DNA from: Roseomonas sp.
GTDB lineage: Bacteria; Pseudomonadota; Alphaproteobacteria; Acetobacterales; Acetobacteraceae
Reading direction: 5' to 3'
Assembly: GCA_020249775.1 (NCBI GenBank)
Contig: JADCFA010000016.1
Span: 1-64,000 of the forward strand
DNA length: 64,000 nucleotides
The notes below the pieces were generated by a model that was given only the letters and a program-made list of their open reading frames with translations, had not been told where the DNA came from and ran no database searches. Positions 35,575-45,109 of the stretch are shown here, in pieces (positions within the stretch are counted from its first letter, which is position 1; the number at the start of each line of letters is the position of its first letter). A program made the translations under genes and the position numbers.

Positions 35575-37266
35575 ATGAGCCAAGGCGCTTTTAAAGCCGC
35601 GCGGGATTTTCTGTTGGCGCAGCGTGGGGATTACGCCACGGCCTATCGCGATTTCCGCTGGCCAGTACTGGAAAATTTCAACTGGGCGCTTGATTGGTTT
35701 GACGCGGAATTGGCCGCCGGCGCCCATGGCGCGCGCCCCGCACTTCGCATTGTTGGCGATGGCGCGGCGGAGCGCAGCTTTGCTGAGCTTTCGGCAGCGT
35801 CCAACCGTGTTGCCAATGGGCTACGCGCGCTTGGCGTCAAGCGCGGTGATCGCATTCTGCTCATGCTCGGCAATGTTGTGCCGCTTTGGGAAGTGATGCT
35901 GGCGGCGATGAAGCTCGGCGCCGTGGTGATCCCCGCCACCACGCTGCTGGCCGGTGATGATTTGAAGGACCGTTTTACCAGAGGCCGCGCGCGTTTCGTG
36001 GTTGCCAATGCCGCCGATGCACCGAAATTTGAAGGGCTGGCAGCGGGTGTGACGCGCATCGCGGTGGGCGCGGTGCAGGCGGGATGGGTTGCCTATGACA
36101 CCCTGCATCAGGGTGCGGCCAGCTTCACACCGGATGGGCCGACCAAGGCCAGCGATCCCATGCTGCTTTATTTCACCTCAGGCACCACGGCCAAGCCGAA
36201 GCTTGTTCTGCATAGCCATCAATCCTATCCGGTGGGGCATCTTTCCACCATGTTCGTGCTCGGCCTGCAGCCGGGCGATGTGCATTTGAATATTTCCTCG
36301 CCGGGCTGGGCGAAGCATGCCTGGTCCTGCATTTTTGCGCCCTGGATTGCGGGCGCGGCGGTGTTCATCGCCAATCAGCCGCGCTTCAATGCGCGCGGCA
36401 TGTTGGATGCGATTGCCGCCAATGGCGTGACGACGCTGTGTGCCCCGCCCACTGTCTGGCGCATGTTTGTCCAGGAAGACATGAAGGCGATCCGCACGTC
36501 GCTCCGCGAAGTGGCTGGCGCGGGGGAACCGCTGAACCCGGAGATCATCGAACAGGTGCGCGACGCCTGGGGCCTCACGATCCGCGATTTCTTTGGCCAG
36601 ACGGAAACCACGGCGCAAATTGGCAATCCGCCGGGGATGGCGTTGAAGGAAGGCTCCATGGGCAAGCCGCTGCCGGGTTATCGGATTGTGCTGCTCGACC
36701 CCGATGACAAGCCCGCTGAGGAGGGGGAGGTCTGCATCGCCCTCAACCCCGCGCCGACCGGGCTGATGATGGGCTATCAGGCCGATGATGGCAGCACCCT
36801 GCCGGCGGGCGAGGCGTTTTATCGCACCGGTGATGTCGCCAATCGGGATCAGGATGGCTACCTGACCTATGTCGGGCGGGCGGATGATGTCTTCAAAGCC
36901 TCCGACTACCGGATTTCGCCCTTTGAATTGGAAAGCGTGCTGATCGAGCATGAGGCGGTGGCGGAAGCTGCGGTGGTGCCGGCACCTGATGCCATGCGCA
37001 TGGCGGTGCCCAAGGCCTTTATTGCGCTGGCACCCGGGGCGGTAGCGAACCATGCCACCATGCTATCCATCTTCCAGCATCTGCGCGGGCGGCTTTCCGC
37101 CTTCAAGCGCGTGCGGCGCCTTGAAGTGCATGAATTGCCCAAGACGATTTCCGGCAAGATCAGGCGGGTGGAGCTCCGCCAATTGGAAGAAAAGCGTTTC
37201 GCCGCCGGCACCAGGTCAGCCGGCGAGTATCGGGAGGAGGATTTCCCGGAATTGAGGCAGGGCTGA
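35575..37266 (+). CDS. AMP-dependent acyl-CoA synthetase
   Basis: An adenylate-forming ligase of 563 residues that activates a carboxylate with ATP and CoA. The P-loop motif LLYFTSGTTAKPKLVLHSH lies near residue 195, A5 FFGQTETT near 340, the hinge YRTGDVANRDQDGYLTYVGRADDVFK near 420, and the C-terminal catalytic Lys region KTISGKIRRVELR near 530. Start ATG 35575 (MSQGAFKAARD) is preferred over the longer open frame from 35500. Substrate is uncertain; the overall pattern is nearer to medium-chain or aromatic acyl ligases than to Acs. It is followed by a transaminase gene. Confidence 0.93.
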   Translation: MSQGAFKAARDFLLAQRGDYATAYRDFRWPVLENFNWALDWFDAELAAGAHGARPALRIVGDGAAERSFAELSAASNRVANGLRALGVKRGDRILLMLGNVVPLWEVMLAAMKLGAVVIPATTLLAGDDLKDRFTRGRARFVVANAADAPKFEGLAAGVTRIAVGAVQAGWVAYDTLHQGAASFTPDGPTKASDPMLLYFTSGTTAKPKLVLHSHQSYPVGHLSTMFVLGLQPGDVHLNISSPGWAKHAWSCIFAPWIAGAAVFIANQPRFNARGMLDAIAANGVTTLCAPPTVWRMFVQEDMKAIRTSLREVAGAGEPLNPEIIEQVRDAWGLTIRDFFGQTETTAQIGNPPGMALKEGSMGKPLPGYRIVLLDPDDKPAEEGEVCIALNPAPTGLMMGYQADDGSTLPAGEAFYRTGDVANRDQDGYLTYVGRADDVFKASDYRISPFELESVLIEHEAVAEAAVVPAPDAMRMAVPKAFIALAPGAVANHATMLSIFQHLRGRLSAFKRVRRLEVHELPKTISGKIRRVELRQLEEKRFAAGTRSAGEYREEDFPELRQG

Positions 37267-37333
37267 ACGCAAGCCCGCTTGCCCCCGCGCGCCAGCGGGT
37301 GTTTGTATCGTCTCAAAGCCCGGAGATACCCCG

Positions 37334-38665
37334 ATGAATGAGATCAATGTGCCGCGCCCGAATAATCTGGACGCGTTCTGGATGCCCTATTCGGACAATA
37401 AGTATTTCAAGGACCGTCCGCGCATGCTCGCCCGCGCCGAGGGCATGCATTACTACACGCCGGAGGGGCGGGAGATTCTGGACGGTACCTCTGGCCTTTG
37501 GTGCTGCAATGCCGGGCATGGCCGGCGGGAAATTGTGGAGGCCATCCAAAAACAGGCCGCGATCATGGATTTCGCGCCCGCCTTCCAGCTTGGCCACCCG
37601 ATTGCCTTTGAAGCCGCTTCGCGCGTGGCCGACATGACGCCGGAGGGGTTGGACCGGGTTTTCTTCACCAATTCAGGCAGCGAAAGTGCGGATACGGCGC
37701 TGAAAATCGCGCTGGCCTATCACAAGGCGCGTGGCGAAAGCTCTCGCGTGCGGTTGATTGGGCGCGAACGCGGCTATCATGGCGTGGGTTTCGGCGGCAT
37801 GTCGGTGGGCGGCATCGGGCCTAATCGCAAGCAATTCGGCGCCCTGCTGCCCTATGTGGACCATCTGCCGCATACGCATCTGCCGGCGAAAAACAGCTAT
37901 TGCCGGGGTGAACCGCCGCATGGGGCGGAACTGGCCGATGTGCTGGAAAACCTGGTGGCGCTGCATGGCGCTGAGACCATCGCCGCTGTCATGGTGGAAC
38001 CGGTGGCGGGGTCAACCGGCGTGCTCGTGCCGCCGGTGGGCTACCTGAAGCGGCTCCGCGATATCTGCACTAAGCACGGCATTCTGCTGATTTTTGATGA
38101 GGTGATCACCGGCTTCGGGCGGCTTGGCGCCAATTTCGGCGCGGAACGCCTGGGCGTCACGCCAGATATCGTGACCATGGCCAAGGGGCTGACGAACGCC
38201 GCCGTGCCCATGGGGGCGGTGGCGGTCAAGAACGAGATTTATGATGCCATCGTGCAGGGCACTGGCGCGGGGATCGAATTCTTCCACGGCTATACCTATT
38301 CCGGGCATCCCTTGGCCGCCGCTGCGGCGATTGCCACGCTTGAACTGCATCGCGCCGAGGATTTGCCGGCCCGCGCCCGCGCCTTGGAGCCCTATTGGCA
38401 GGATGCGGTGCATTCGCTCAAAGGCTTGCCCAATGTGATTGATATCCGCGATGTCGGGTTGATTGGCGCGGTGGAATTGGCGCCGCGCCCCGGCAAGCCG
38501 ACACAGCGCGCCTTGGATGTCTTCCGCCGCTGCTTTGATGAGGGCGTGCTGATCCGCGTGACCGCCGATATCATTGCCATGTCGCCGCCGCTGATTTGCG
38601 AAAAGCCGCATGTGGATAGGCTGATCAATACACTTTCCGATGCGATCATGGCGGAAGCGGCCTAA
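37334..38665 (+). CDS. Class III aminotransferase, beta-alanine--pyruvate type
   Basis: A PLP enzyme of 443 residues. N-terminal NNLDAFWMPYSDNKYFK is characteristic of omega-amino acid:pyruvate transaminases. FTNSGSESADTALKIAL binds the cofactor phosphate, IFDEVITGFGRLG contains the conserved Asp, and MAKGLTNAAVPMGAV carries the PLP Lys. The product of beta-alanine transamination is malonate semialdehyde. Together with the preceding acyl-CoA synthetase (68 bases upstream) it could serve amino-acid or polyamine catabolism; this is inference. Confidence 0.94.
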   Translation: MNEINVPRPNNLDAFWMPYSDNKYFKDRPRMLARAEGMHYYTPEGREILDGTSGLWCCNAGHGRREIVEAIQKQAAIMDFAPAFQLGHPIAFEAASRVADMTPEGLDRVFFTNSGSESADTALKIALAYHKARGESSRVRLIGRERGYHGVGFGGMSVGGIGPNRKQFGALLPYVDHLPHTHLPAKNSYCRGEPPHGAELADVLENLVALHGAETIAAVMVEPVAGSTGVLVPPVGYLKRLRDICTKHGILLIFDEVITGFGRLGANFGAERLGVTPDIVTMAKGLTNAAVPMGAVAVKNEIYDAIVQGTGAGIEFFHGYTYSGHPLAAAAAIATLELHRAEDLPARARALEPYWQDAVHSLKGLPNVIDIRDVGLIGAVELAPRPGKPTQRALDVFRRCFDEGVLIRVTADIIAMSPPLICEKPHVDRLINTLSDAIMAEAA

Positions 38666-38677
38666 GTCTCTCACCGG

Positions 38678-38698
38678 GCGGGGTGACCTCTGCCCCGC
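38678..38698 (+). terminator. GC hairpin after the transaminase gene
   Basis: GCGGGG (38678-38683) pairs with CCCCGC (38693-38698) across a 9-base loop, and TTCG follows. It lies between two same-strand genes and may separate their transcription. Confidence 0.45.
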
Positions 38699-38743
38699 TT
38701 CGCCCCATATAGGCTCTCAAACCTTGCTGATGGAGAAACTCAC

Positions 38744-39775
38744 GTGAGCGATACTGCCCGCGCCCCCGTGCCCGTGACCGTGCTGACCGGCTATCTTGGT
38801 GCCGGCAAAACCACGCTGCTGAACCGTATCCTGACCGAAAATCACGGCCAGAAATTCGCGGTCGTGATCAATGAATTCGGCGAATTGGGCGTGGATAACG
38901 ACCTGGTCGTGGATGCCGATGAAGAAGTGTTCGAAATGAACAATGGCTGCATCTGCTGCACGGTGCGCGGGGATTTGATCCGTATCCTGAGCGGGCTGAT
39001 GAAGCGGCGCGACAAGTTCGATGGCATCATTGTAGAAACCACCGGCCTCGCGGACCCGGCCCCGGTGGCGCAGACCTTTTTTGTTGATGATGATGTGAAG
39101 CGCGCGACGAAGTTGGATGCGATCGTGACCGTGGTGGATGCCAAGCATTTGCCGGCGCGGCTGGCAGATTCCGCCGAAGCGCAGGAACAGATCGCCTTTG
39201 CCGATATCATTGTGCTGAACAAGATGGATCTGGTGAGCGAGGCCGAAGCGGCGGAAGTTGAAAAGCGCATCCGCGCCATCAACCCCTATGCCGAAATTCG
39301 CCGTGCGACGAAATCCGATGTGCCGATCAATGCCGTGATCGGGCGTGATGCCTTCAACCTGGAGCGCATCCTGGAACGTGAGCCGGAATTCCTCTCGGGC
39401 GAGGATGATCACGAACATGACTCGGAAGTGAACAGCGTCTCCTTCGAAGTGGAGCGCCCGATTGACCCCGAGCGTTTCAACGCCTGGATCACGCAGGTGC
39501 TGTCCAGCAAGGGGCAGGATTTGCTGCGCACCAAGGGTATTTTGGCTTATGAGGGCGATGATCGCCGCTTCGCTTTCCAGGCGGTGCATATGATTGCCGA
39601 TGGCGATTTCATCGGCCCCTGGAAGGAAGGCGATCCGCGCCGTTCCAAACTGGTTTTCATCGGTCGCGATCTCAATCGTCCCTGGCTGCGCCGCGGTTTC
39701 GAAGCCTGCCAGGCCGGTGAGGATGAGGCGAAAATCAATGCCGAAATCGCGCGCTGGAGCCCCCCCGGCGCATGA
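38744..39775 (+). CDS. COG0523 (CobW/YjiA-type) GTP-binding protein
   Basis: A G3E-family GTPase of 343 residues, a predicted metal chaperone. Walker [16 protein letters not shown] is at ~16-30, the metal-binding CICC in [13 protein letters not shown] near 66, Walker B region [13 protein letters not shown] near 95, NKMDL for guanine, and an HEHDSE segment as a further metal ligand cluster. The CobW C-terminal domain follows. GTG 38744 with GGAG upstream is taken as start. It is coupled to the WD40 gene by a 4-base overlap, and no cobalamin genes are nearby, favouring zinc homeostasis over CobW. Confidence 0.93.
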   Translation: MSDTARAPVPVTVLTGYLGAGKTTLLNRILTENHGQKFAVVINEFGELGVDNDLVVDADEEVFEMNNGCICCTVRGDLIRILSGLMKRRDKFDGIIVETTGLADPAPVAQTFFVDDDVKRATKLDAIVTVVDAKHLPARLADSAEAQEQIAFADIIVLNKMDLVSEAEAAEVEKRIRAINPYAEIRRATKSDVPINAVIGRDAFNLERILEREPEFLSGEDDHEHDSEVNSVSFEVERPIDPERFNAWITQVLSSKGQDLLRTKGILAYEGDDRRFAFQAVHMIADGDFIGPWKEGDPRRSKLVFIGRDLNRPWLRRGFEACQAGEDEAKINAEIARWSPPGA

Positions 39776-40797
39776 GCGGCGCGGATTATTTGCTGGATAG
39801 CCGGGGCGTTTCGCAAAACCTCGGCGCCTGGGTGGCAGGGCTTGCTTTCGGGCATGAAGGCCGCACTTGCAGCTTCGGCACCAGCGATGGCGTCTTGCAT
39901 CAGGCAAGGCTTGCTGCCCCGCAGGATGCTTGGGCGCGGCATGAAGCGCATCAGGGCGCGGTGCTGTCGCTTTGTGCCGATGCCAAGGATGGCCTGATTT
40001 CCGGCGGCGATGATGGGCGGCTGATGCGCCTTGGCGCCGATGGCACGCTCACCGAATTGGCGCGCTATGGCAGCCGTTGGGTGGAACATGTCGCCGCGCA
40101 TGAAAGCGGGCTGCGCGCCGCCGTGGTCGGCAAGGCCGTGCATGTGCTGGATGGCGCAGGGGCGGCGCTGAAATCACTCGCGCACGCAACCTCCGTCACG
40201 GGCATTGCCTTTGACACCAAGGGCAAGCGCATCGCGGCGAGCCATTACAATGGCGTCTCGCTTTGGTTTGTGGCGGCGAAGGATGACAAGCCGCGTTCAC
40301 TGGAATGGAAGGGCAGCCATACGGGCATTATTTTCAGCCCGGATGGAACGCATGTGGTGACTTCCATGCAGGAGAATACGCTGCATGGCTGGCGGCTCGC
40401 GGATGGTCAGCATATGCGCATGGCGGGCTATCCGGCGAAGACGAAATCGCTGTCTTTCACGTCCAAGGGGCGGTGGCTCGCGACCTCCGGCGCGGATTGC
40501 GTGGTGTTGTGGCCGTTCTTTGGTGGCGGGCCCATGGGCAAAGCGCCGACGGAACTCGCCGGCGGTGATCAGGCGCTGTGTTCGGCGGTTGCCTGCCATC
40601 CGCAGCAGGAAGTGGTGGCGGCCGGTTTCAATGACGGGCTGGTTCTGATTGCCGAGGTTGCCAGCGGGCGCATTGTGCCCGTGGCTGCACCGGGGCGCGG
40701 CGGTGTTTCGGCCCTTGCCTGGAGCGATGCGGGCACGCATCTGGCCTTCGGCACGGAAGAAGGTTTCGCCGGCCTCGTGGATCTTTCGCGCCGCTGA
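39772..40797 (+). CDS. WD40 repeat protein
   Basis: A 341-residue cytosolic beta-propeller. Repeated units with a hydrophobic core and terminal W/F-D-x-L-W-like strands are visible, for example [51 protein letters not shown] and [22 protein letters not shown]. Its start codon overlaps the COG0523 stop. This GTPase-propeller pair is recurrent in alphaproteobacteria and suggests a shared metal-related task, though the propeller's role is not known. Confidence 0.88.
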   Translation: MSGADYLLDSRGVSQNLGAWVAGLAFGHEGRTCSFGTSDGVLHQARLAAPQDAWARHEAHQGAVLSLCADAKDGLISGGDDGRLMRLGADGTLTELARYGSRWVEHVAAHESGLRAAVVGKAVHVLDGAGAALKSLAHATSVTGIAFDTKGKRIAASHYNGVSLWFVAAKDDKPRSLEWKGSHTGIIFSPDGTHVVTSMQENTLHGWRLADGQHMRMAGYPAKTKSLSFTSKGRWLATSGADCVVLWPFFGGGPMGKAPTELAGGDQALCSAVACHPQQEVVAAGFNDGLVLIAEVASGRIVPVAAPGRGGVSALAWSDAGTHLAFGTEEGFAGLVDLSRR

Positions 40798-40801
40798 AAG
40801 C

Positions 40802-40820
40802 CGGGGCTGGAAAAGCCCCG
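40802..40820 (+). terminator. Hairpin after the WD40 gene
   Basis: CGGGGCT (40802-40808) and AGCCCCG (40814-40820) make a 7-bp stem with loop GGAAA, 5 bases after the WD40 stop codon. The following T content is low. Confidence 0.5.
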
Positions 40821-40865
40821 CGACCCTGTGCTTGAGTGCGCCCGTCTTGAGACCGGAGAAGCACC

Positions 40866-41282
40866 ATGGCTGCACGTGATGATGAAGATGAGGATTTCGA
40901 TCTGGGCATCAGCCTGGAATCGGTGGCCGCCATTGTGGATGCGGCGCGCGCCGTTCAGGAAGGTGAGGAAAGCGGCGCCATCTCTCGCGCGGATGAGGAT
41001 GAAGAAGGCCTCGACGCCGAAGATGATGAAAACATGGATGAGGATGCTTTGCGCGCCTTCATCAGCGAATTGAATGAGGATGAACAGGCGTCCTTGATCG
41101 CCCTCGCCTGGATCGGCCGCGGCGATTATGAGGCGGATGATTGGGAAGAAGCGCGCAACCTGGCACGGGAACGCAATATGCGTGACCCGGCGGGGTATTT
41201 GCTTGGTATCGAAATGCTCGGCGATATGCTGGAAGAAGGGTTGGAAGCGCTTGGCCTTTCGCTGGAGGATGTGGAGGGGTGA
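40866..41282 (+). CDS. DUF3775 domain protein, acidic
   Basis: A 138-residue, very acidic protein. The first 60 residues are rich in Asp and Glu, and the C-terminal part (EDALRAFISELNEDEQASLIALAWIGRGDYEADDWEEA...AGYLLGIEMLGDMLEEGLEALG) matches DUF3775, a domain of unknown function common in alphaproteobacteria. GGAG lies 7 bases before ATG 40866. It follows the WD40 gene after a hairpin. Confidence 0.88.
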   Translation: MAARDDEDEDFDLGISLESVAAIVDAARAVQEGEESGAISRADEDEEGLDAEDDENMDEDALRAFISELNEDEQASLIALAWIGRGDYEADDWEEARNLARERNMRDPAGYLLGIEMLGDMLEEGLEALGLSLEDVEG

Positions 41283-41422
41283 GGATCGGGGCGAACGGAT
41301 TCCCCCAAATGAGAGGTTCTCCGATTCCCCCCCCATCACCTCATGAATTGATTTGCTCCCCACAAATTTCTTGTCTTTTAAGTTCCGTTTCTATTAGCCT
41401 TTGGTAAGGGAGGGAATTCAAA

Positions 41423-41692
41423 ATGAAGCTGGACGCCTATACCAAAGGGGTTCTCACGGTCATCGCTCTAGCCCTGGTTACACTAGCAATTCAAAACGCC
41501 ATCCAACCAGCTGTTGCTCAAAGTGGGGTGCAGAAGGTCACGATCTGTACGCAAGATGGTAGAAATTGCCAAGGTTTACCTACTACTCATGTCCGTCTGC
41601 CCGGCGGAAGCGTAGACATACCGGCACTCATTGTTTCCGGGACTGTTGGCACCTACTTAGGGCAGGTCAATATCATCCCACATCCCCCATAA
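41423..41692 (+). CDS. Small secreted or membrane-anchored protein
   Basis: An 89-residue protein with an N-terminal helix (GVLTVIALALVTLAIQNAI) followed by PAVAQ, a likely signal peptidase site. The mature part has two Cys (TICTQDGRNC) that could form a disulfide and ends in a short beta-rich segment. The N-terminal pattern MKLDAYTKGVLTVIALAL recurs in a family of small uncharacterised proteins. AAGGGAGGG is a strong ribosome-binding site. The upstream 140 bases and the gene are AT-richer than surroundings; TTGTCT and TATTAG with a 15-base spacing may be promoter boxes. Confidence 0.7.
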   Translation: MKLDAYTKGVLTVIALALVTLAIQNAIQPAVAQSGVQKVTICTQDGRNCQGLPTTHVRLPGGSVDIPALIVSGTVGTYLGQVNIIPHPP

Positions 41693-41749
41693 CTCAGGCG
41701 GGTGAGCCAGGGGTGTTTTCGCTTCGCTGTGATCAATGTCATGGACGGT

Positions 41750-44035
41750 TCACCGCCGCCCGCCACCCAGAATACCCCCAAGGCCGCGCAGCACATCCTG
41801 CACCGGTGATGGCAAGGCAGGCACGCCTGGCCGAGGCGCTTCCTGCACGGCTTCCGGAGCGGCGCGCGGCGCGGGCGCCGGGCCATCCGCGCCAAGCCGC
41901 GCAACCCGCAAGGGCTCGCCGCAATCCGCTTCCGCATTGCGGCCCGCACCGCCGAGCAGATTGCCCAAAGGATCAGTCACAACGCGCCCCGTCAGCGTAT
42001 CGCCCAGCAGGCCAATCGCGGTTTGCCCAAGGGCCGCACCCGCCGCGACACCGATGCGGGGCGCCGCCAGCGTCCCGCCCAGATTGACCGGCGCGCGCAG
42101 CCCGAAGCCGAAAACGCGCAGATTGGTCTCAAGCCGCCCATTCAGGCTTTCATCGCGCAGATTGATGGCCGCCTGACCGCCGATCTGGCCAATGGCGCTA
42201 TCCATGAACAAGGCGCGGCTTTGCGCCATGCCCTGCTCTGCCGCGAAGGCCAGCGCCACGCAACGCAGCTCCACCGCGCCGAGTCGTTGAGAGTTGGGCG
42301 ACAGCAAGGCAAGCAAAGCGCCCAAAGCCTCCATCGCTGTGCCCTGTTCCAGCCGGGCATTGATCAGGGCCAGGCCCATATCGCCATTCAGGCTGGCGGC
42401 AATGGCGCGCGTGGTGGCGCCGGTGCCGCGCAGATCGGCGGCAATATCGCCGCGCCCGCGCAGCCCCAGCCCATCCAGCGCGCCGCTGAGTGCTGCAAGA
42501 TCAAGCCCCGCGCCATCCGAACGCAGCCTGAGGCCGAATTGCGCCGGGGTCGCCGCAGCATTCACCGTGACCTGCCCGGAAATCCGCCCGGCGGGCAGCG
42601 TCAGGTTGAAAGGCGCCAGCGTCAGCGCCCCATTCCGGAGGCGCAGATTCGTCTGCACCGCCACTTGCGGCAGGCTGCTGGAAGTCACGCCGCGCAAGGC
42701 AAGCGCCAATTCCGCATCCAGCGCGTTCAGGGCTGCAACCGGCACGGCAATATCTGGAATAACGCGCCCATCCGCCGCAGGCGCCGGGGCCGCAGGTGCA
42801 GGACGTGCTGCGCTTGGTGCTGGCGCCCCCGATAGCGCATCCAGATCAAGCCGTGTCACATCAATCCGCCCGGCAAGGCTTGGCCGATCCGCAAGCGCCA
42901 GCGTCAGCGCTGCGGTTCCGGCCAGGGCTGGGCTGGTCACTTGCAGGCGGGGCAGGCTGATATTCTGCGCATCCTGCCATTCCAGCCGCGCCGATCCGCG
43001 CAAGCCGGGAGGCAGGGCGGTAAACCCGGTCAGCCCGGCGGCATCCGGCGCATCCAAGGTCAGGTCGAATTGCCCATCAGCCATTTCGCGCGGGCGCGCC
43101 ACCCTGCCCTGCAGCGTCAGGCTGGCAGCACCCGCGACAAGCCGCGCTTCGATCGGCAGCGGTGCTTCGGCGCCTTGCAGCAGCTTGCCGATCTCGCCCA
43201 GGCTTGCCTCAAGCCCTATCGCGTTACCGTTGCGGTTGAAGCTGCCGGTGAGCCTTGCCTCGCCTTCCGGTGGGGCGATGATTTCCAGCGCTTCCAAGCG
43301 CAGATCGGGTAGCAGCCAGCCAAGATCACCCGCGCTGGCCCTGAGCGTGATGGCCCCCAAAGGCGGCAGCGTTCCGGGGGCAGCACCGAAAAGCGGCCCG
43401 GCCTTCCCGGCCAGGATAAAAGTAATGCCTTGGAAGCGCCATTCGGCGGCCAGATCGCTCGCGCTGGTGGCGCTAACATTACGGATGGAGAGCGAAGGGA
43501 TTTCGATATCCCGCCCCGCACTGCCCGGCAGGATCACATGCGCATCATGCAGCCGGACCAGCCCGATATGCGGCATGTTGGCAGTTCGCCGTGGCGCCGC
43601 TGGTGCCGCGGTGGCGTCCCGGGTGGGCCTTTCGGCAGCCGGCAAAGCCCAAAGCACCGGGTCCAGATTGAGCCGCAGCCCATCCGCCTCAACGCTTGGG
43701 ATTTCGATGCCGCCGGAGATCAGGGAGCGTAGCGAAATACTCGCGGCCAGCCTGGGCGCCACCAGGCCCGGCGCGGCGCTGCCCGGTGTGCTGAGCGTCA
43801 CATCGCGCAATTCCAGCTTGGGGATTAGCCCAAGCGCCAAGCCCATCCCGCCGATGCTGGCGCGGTAGCCGGTGGCGTTTTCGATCTCGGCCTTGATGCG
43901 CGGCGTGAAGCGGCCGGATTCCAAAGCAGCGCGCAGCGCGAAAACAACGCCGATCAGCAGCAGGAAAAGCAGCGCCAACCCACCTGCAACGTAGCGCGGC
44001 CAGCGCCGGGCGGGGTTCAGCGCAGATGCCGACAT
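41750..44035 (-). CDS. AsmA family protein
   Basis: A 761-residue envelope protein anchored by one N-terminal helix (YVAGGLALLFLLLIGVVFAL, ~15-34), with the rest in the periplasm as repeated beta-strand modules. The N-terminal AsmA domain (ENATGYRASIGGMGLALGLIPKLELRDVTL) and C-terminal AsmA_2 region (LRGRGDIAADLRGTGATTRAIAASLNGDMGLALINARLEQG) are clear. AsmA-like proteins are linked to phospholipid transport to the outer membrane. Its start lies 19 bases inside the end of rluC, so the two are coupled. Confidence 0.92.
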   Translation of the reverse strand: MSASALNPARRWPRYVAGGLALLFLLLIGVVFALRAALESGRFTPRIKAEIENATGYRASIGGMGLALGLIPKLELRDVTLSTPGSAAPGLVAPRLAASISLRSLISGGIEIPSVEADGLRLNLDPVLWALPAAERPTRDATAAPAAPRRTANMPHIGLVRLHDAHVILPGSAGRDIEIPSLSIRNVSATSASDLAAEWRFQGITFILAGKAGPLFGAAPGTLPPLGAITLRASAGDLGWLLPDLRLEALEIIAPPEGEARLTGSFNRNGNAIGLEASLGEIGKLLQGAEAPLPIEARLVAGAASLTLQGRVARPREMADGQFDLTLDAPDAAGLTGFTALPPGLRGSARLEWQDAQNISLPRLQVTSPALAGTAALTLALADRPSLAGRIDVTRLDLDALSGAPAPSAARPAPAAPAPAADGRVIPDIAVPVAALNALDAELALALRGVTSSSLPQVAVQTNLRLRNGALTLAPFNLTLPAGRISGQVTVNAAATPAQFGLRLRSDGAGLDLAALSGALDGLGLRGRGDIAADLRGTGATTRAIAASLNGDMGLALINARLEQGTAMEALGALLALLSPNSQRLGAVELRCVALAFAAEQGMAQSRALFMDSAIGQIGGQAAINLRDESLNGRLETNLRVFGFGLRAPVNLGGTLAAPRIGVAAGAALGQTAIGLLGDTLTGRVVTDPLGNLLGGAGRNAEADCGEPLRVARLGADGPAPAPRAAPEAVQEAPRPGVPALPSPVQDVLRGLGGILGGGRR

Positions 44036-44988
44036 GGCGGTGTCTTCGGGCGATCAAAGCCAAGCAAGCCAAAGGTTTCCTTCATATGCGCCGGCAAGGG
44101 TGCCGCGAGTTCCAGCATACCACCTTCCGGATGCGGCAGGCGCAAGGCGCGTGCGTGCAGATGCAGCGTATTGCCGAAGCCTTCCAGATGCGCGGCCTGC
44201 CCGCCATATTTGCCATCACCCATGATCGGGCAGCGCAAAGCCTCGGCGCAATGCACACGTAATTGATGGGTGCGGCCCGTCAGCGGGCGCAATTCCAGCA
44301 TCGCCGCCTGGCGCTGCGCGGAATCCACCACGCGATACAGCGTGACGGCGCGCGTGCCTTCGCCATCCGCAACGCCTGCCACCCGTTCGCCGCGCTGCCC
44401 GCCAAGCTTGGCAAGCGGCAGGTCAATGCGGCCTTCCAGCGGATGCGGGCGGCCAATCACTACGGCCCAATAGGTTTTCTCCGCATCCCGTCCGCGAAAG
44501 GCCGCGGCCAAGCGGGACGCAGCGGCGGCGGTGCGCCCCAGGATCAGAACGCCCGATGTGTCCTTGTCCAGCCGATGCACCAGGCGCGGGCGTTCCTCAT
44601 AACCAAAGCGGAGCGCATCCAGCATGCCATCCACATGCCGCGTAATGCCTGGCCCCCCCTGCACCGGCAGGCCCTGGGGCTTGTCGAGCACAATCACCGA
44701 GGCATCGCGGTAAATCACCATGCGTTCAAGCGCCGCCGCGTCCCGGTCTGACACTGGCCGGGCTGAAGGCGGTTTGGATGCTTCCGCCGGCATGGGCGGG
44801 ATGCGCAATTGCTGGCCGGGCTTGAGCCGCGCATTCGCTTCGACGCGCGCGCCATCCAGCCGGATCTGACCGGTGCGCAGCATTTTCTGCAAAGCGCCCT
44901 GGGTCAGGTTCGGGTAGTGCCGATGAAACCAGCGATCAAGCCGGATATCGGCCTCGGCCGCGGTAATGGAGCGTTGGGTGACAGGCAT
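44017..44988 (-). CDS. RluA/RluC-family pseudouridine synthase
   Basis: A 323-residue RNA pseudouridine synthase. The N-terminal S4 domain (DIRLDRWFHRHYPNLTQGALQKMLRTGQIRLDG) is followed by a catalytic domain with the Asp motif RLVHRLDKDTSGVLIL (~residue 140) and RPLTGRTHQLRVHCAEAL. RluC acts on 23S rRNA positions 955, 2504 and 2580; that specificity is inferred from domain layout only. ATG 44988 is the start; the frame open to 45231 overlaps the divergent tctC leader. It is the first gene of a two-gene unit with asmA. Confidence 0.92.
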   Translation of the reverse strand: MPVTQRSITAAEADIRLDRWFHRHYPNLTQGALQKMLRTGQIRLDGARVEANARLKPGQQLRIPPMPAEASKPPSARPVSDRDAAALERMVIYRDASVIVLDKPQGLPVQGGPGITRHVDGMLDALRFGYEERPRLVHRLDKDTSGVLILGRTAAAASRLAAAFRGRDAEKTYWAVVIGRPHPLEGRIDLPLAKLGGQRGERVAGVADGEGTRAVTLYRVVDSAQRQAAMLELRPLTGRTHQLRVHCAEALRCPIMGDGKYGGQAAHLEGFGNTLHLHARALRLPHPEGGMLELAAPLPAHMKETFGLLGFDRPKTPPCRHLR

Positions 44989-45109
44989 GGCAATCCGTAA
45001 CAGGCGGGGCGCGGTTCTGAAAGCGGCAAATGCAGCGCATGATTTCACTGGTTCCATCGCCCCTGCTTCTGCTTTATGGAACGGCAAAACTCGTCCGGGG
45101 GAGAAAATC

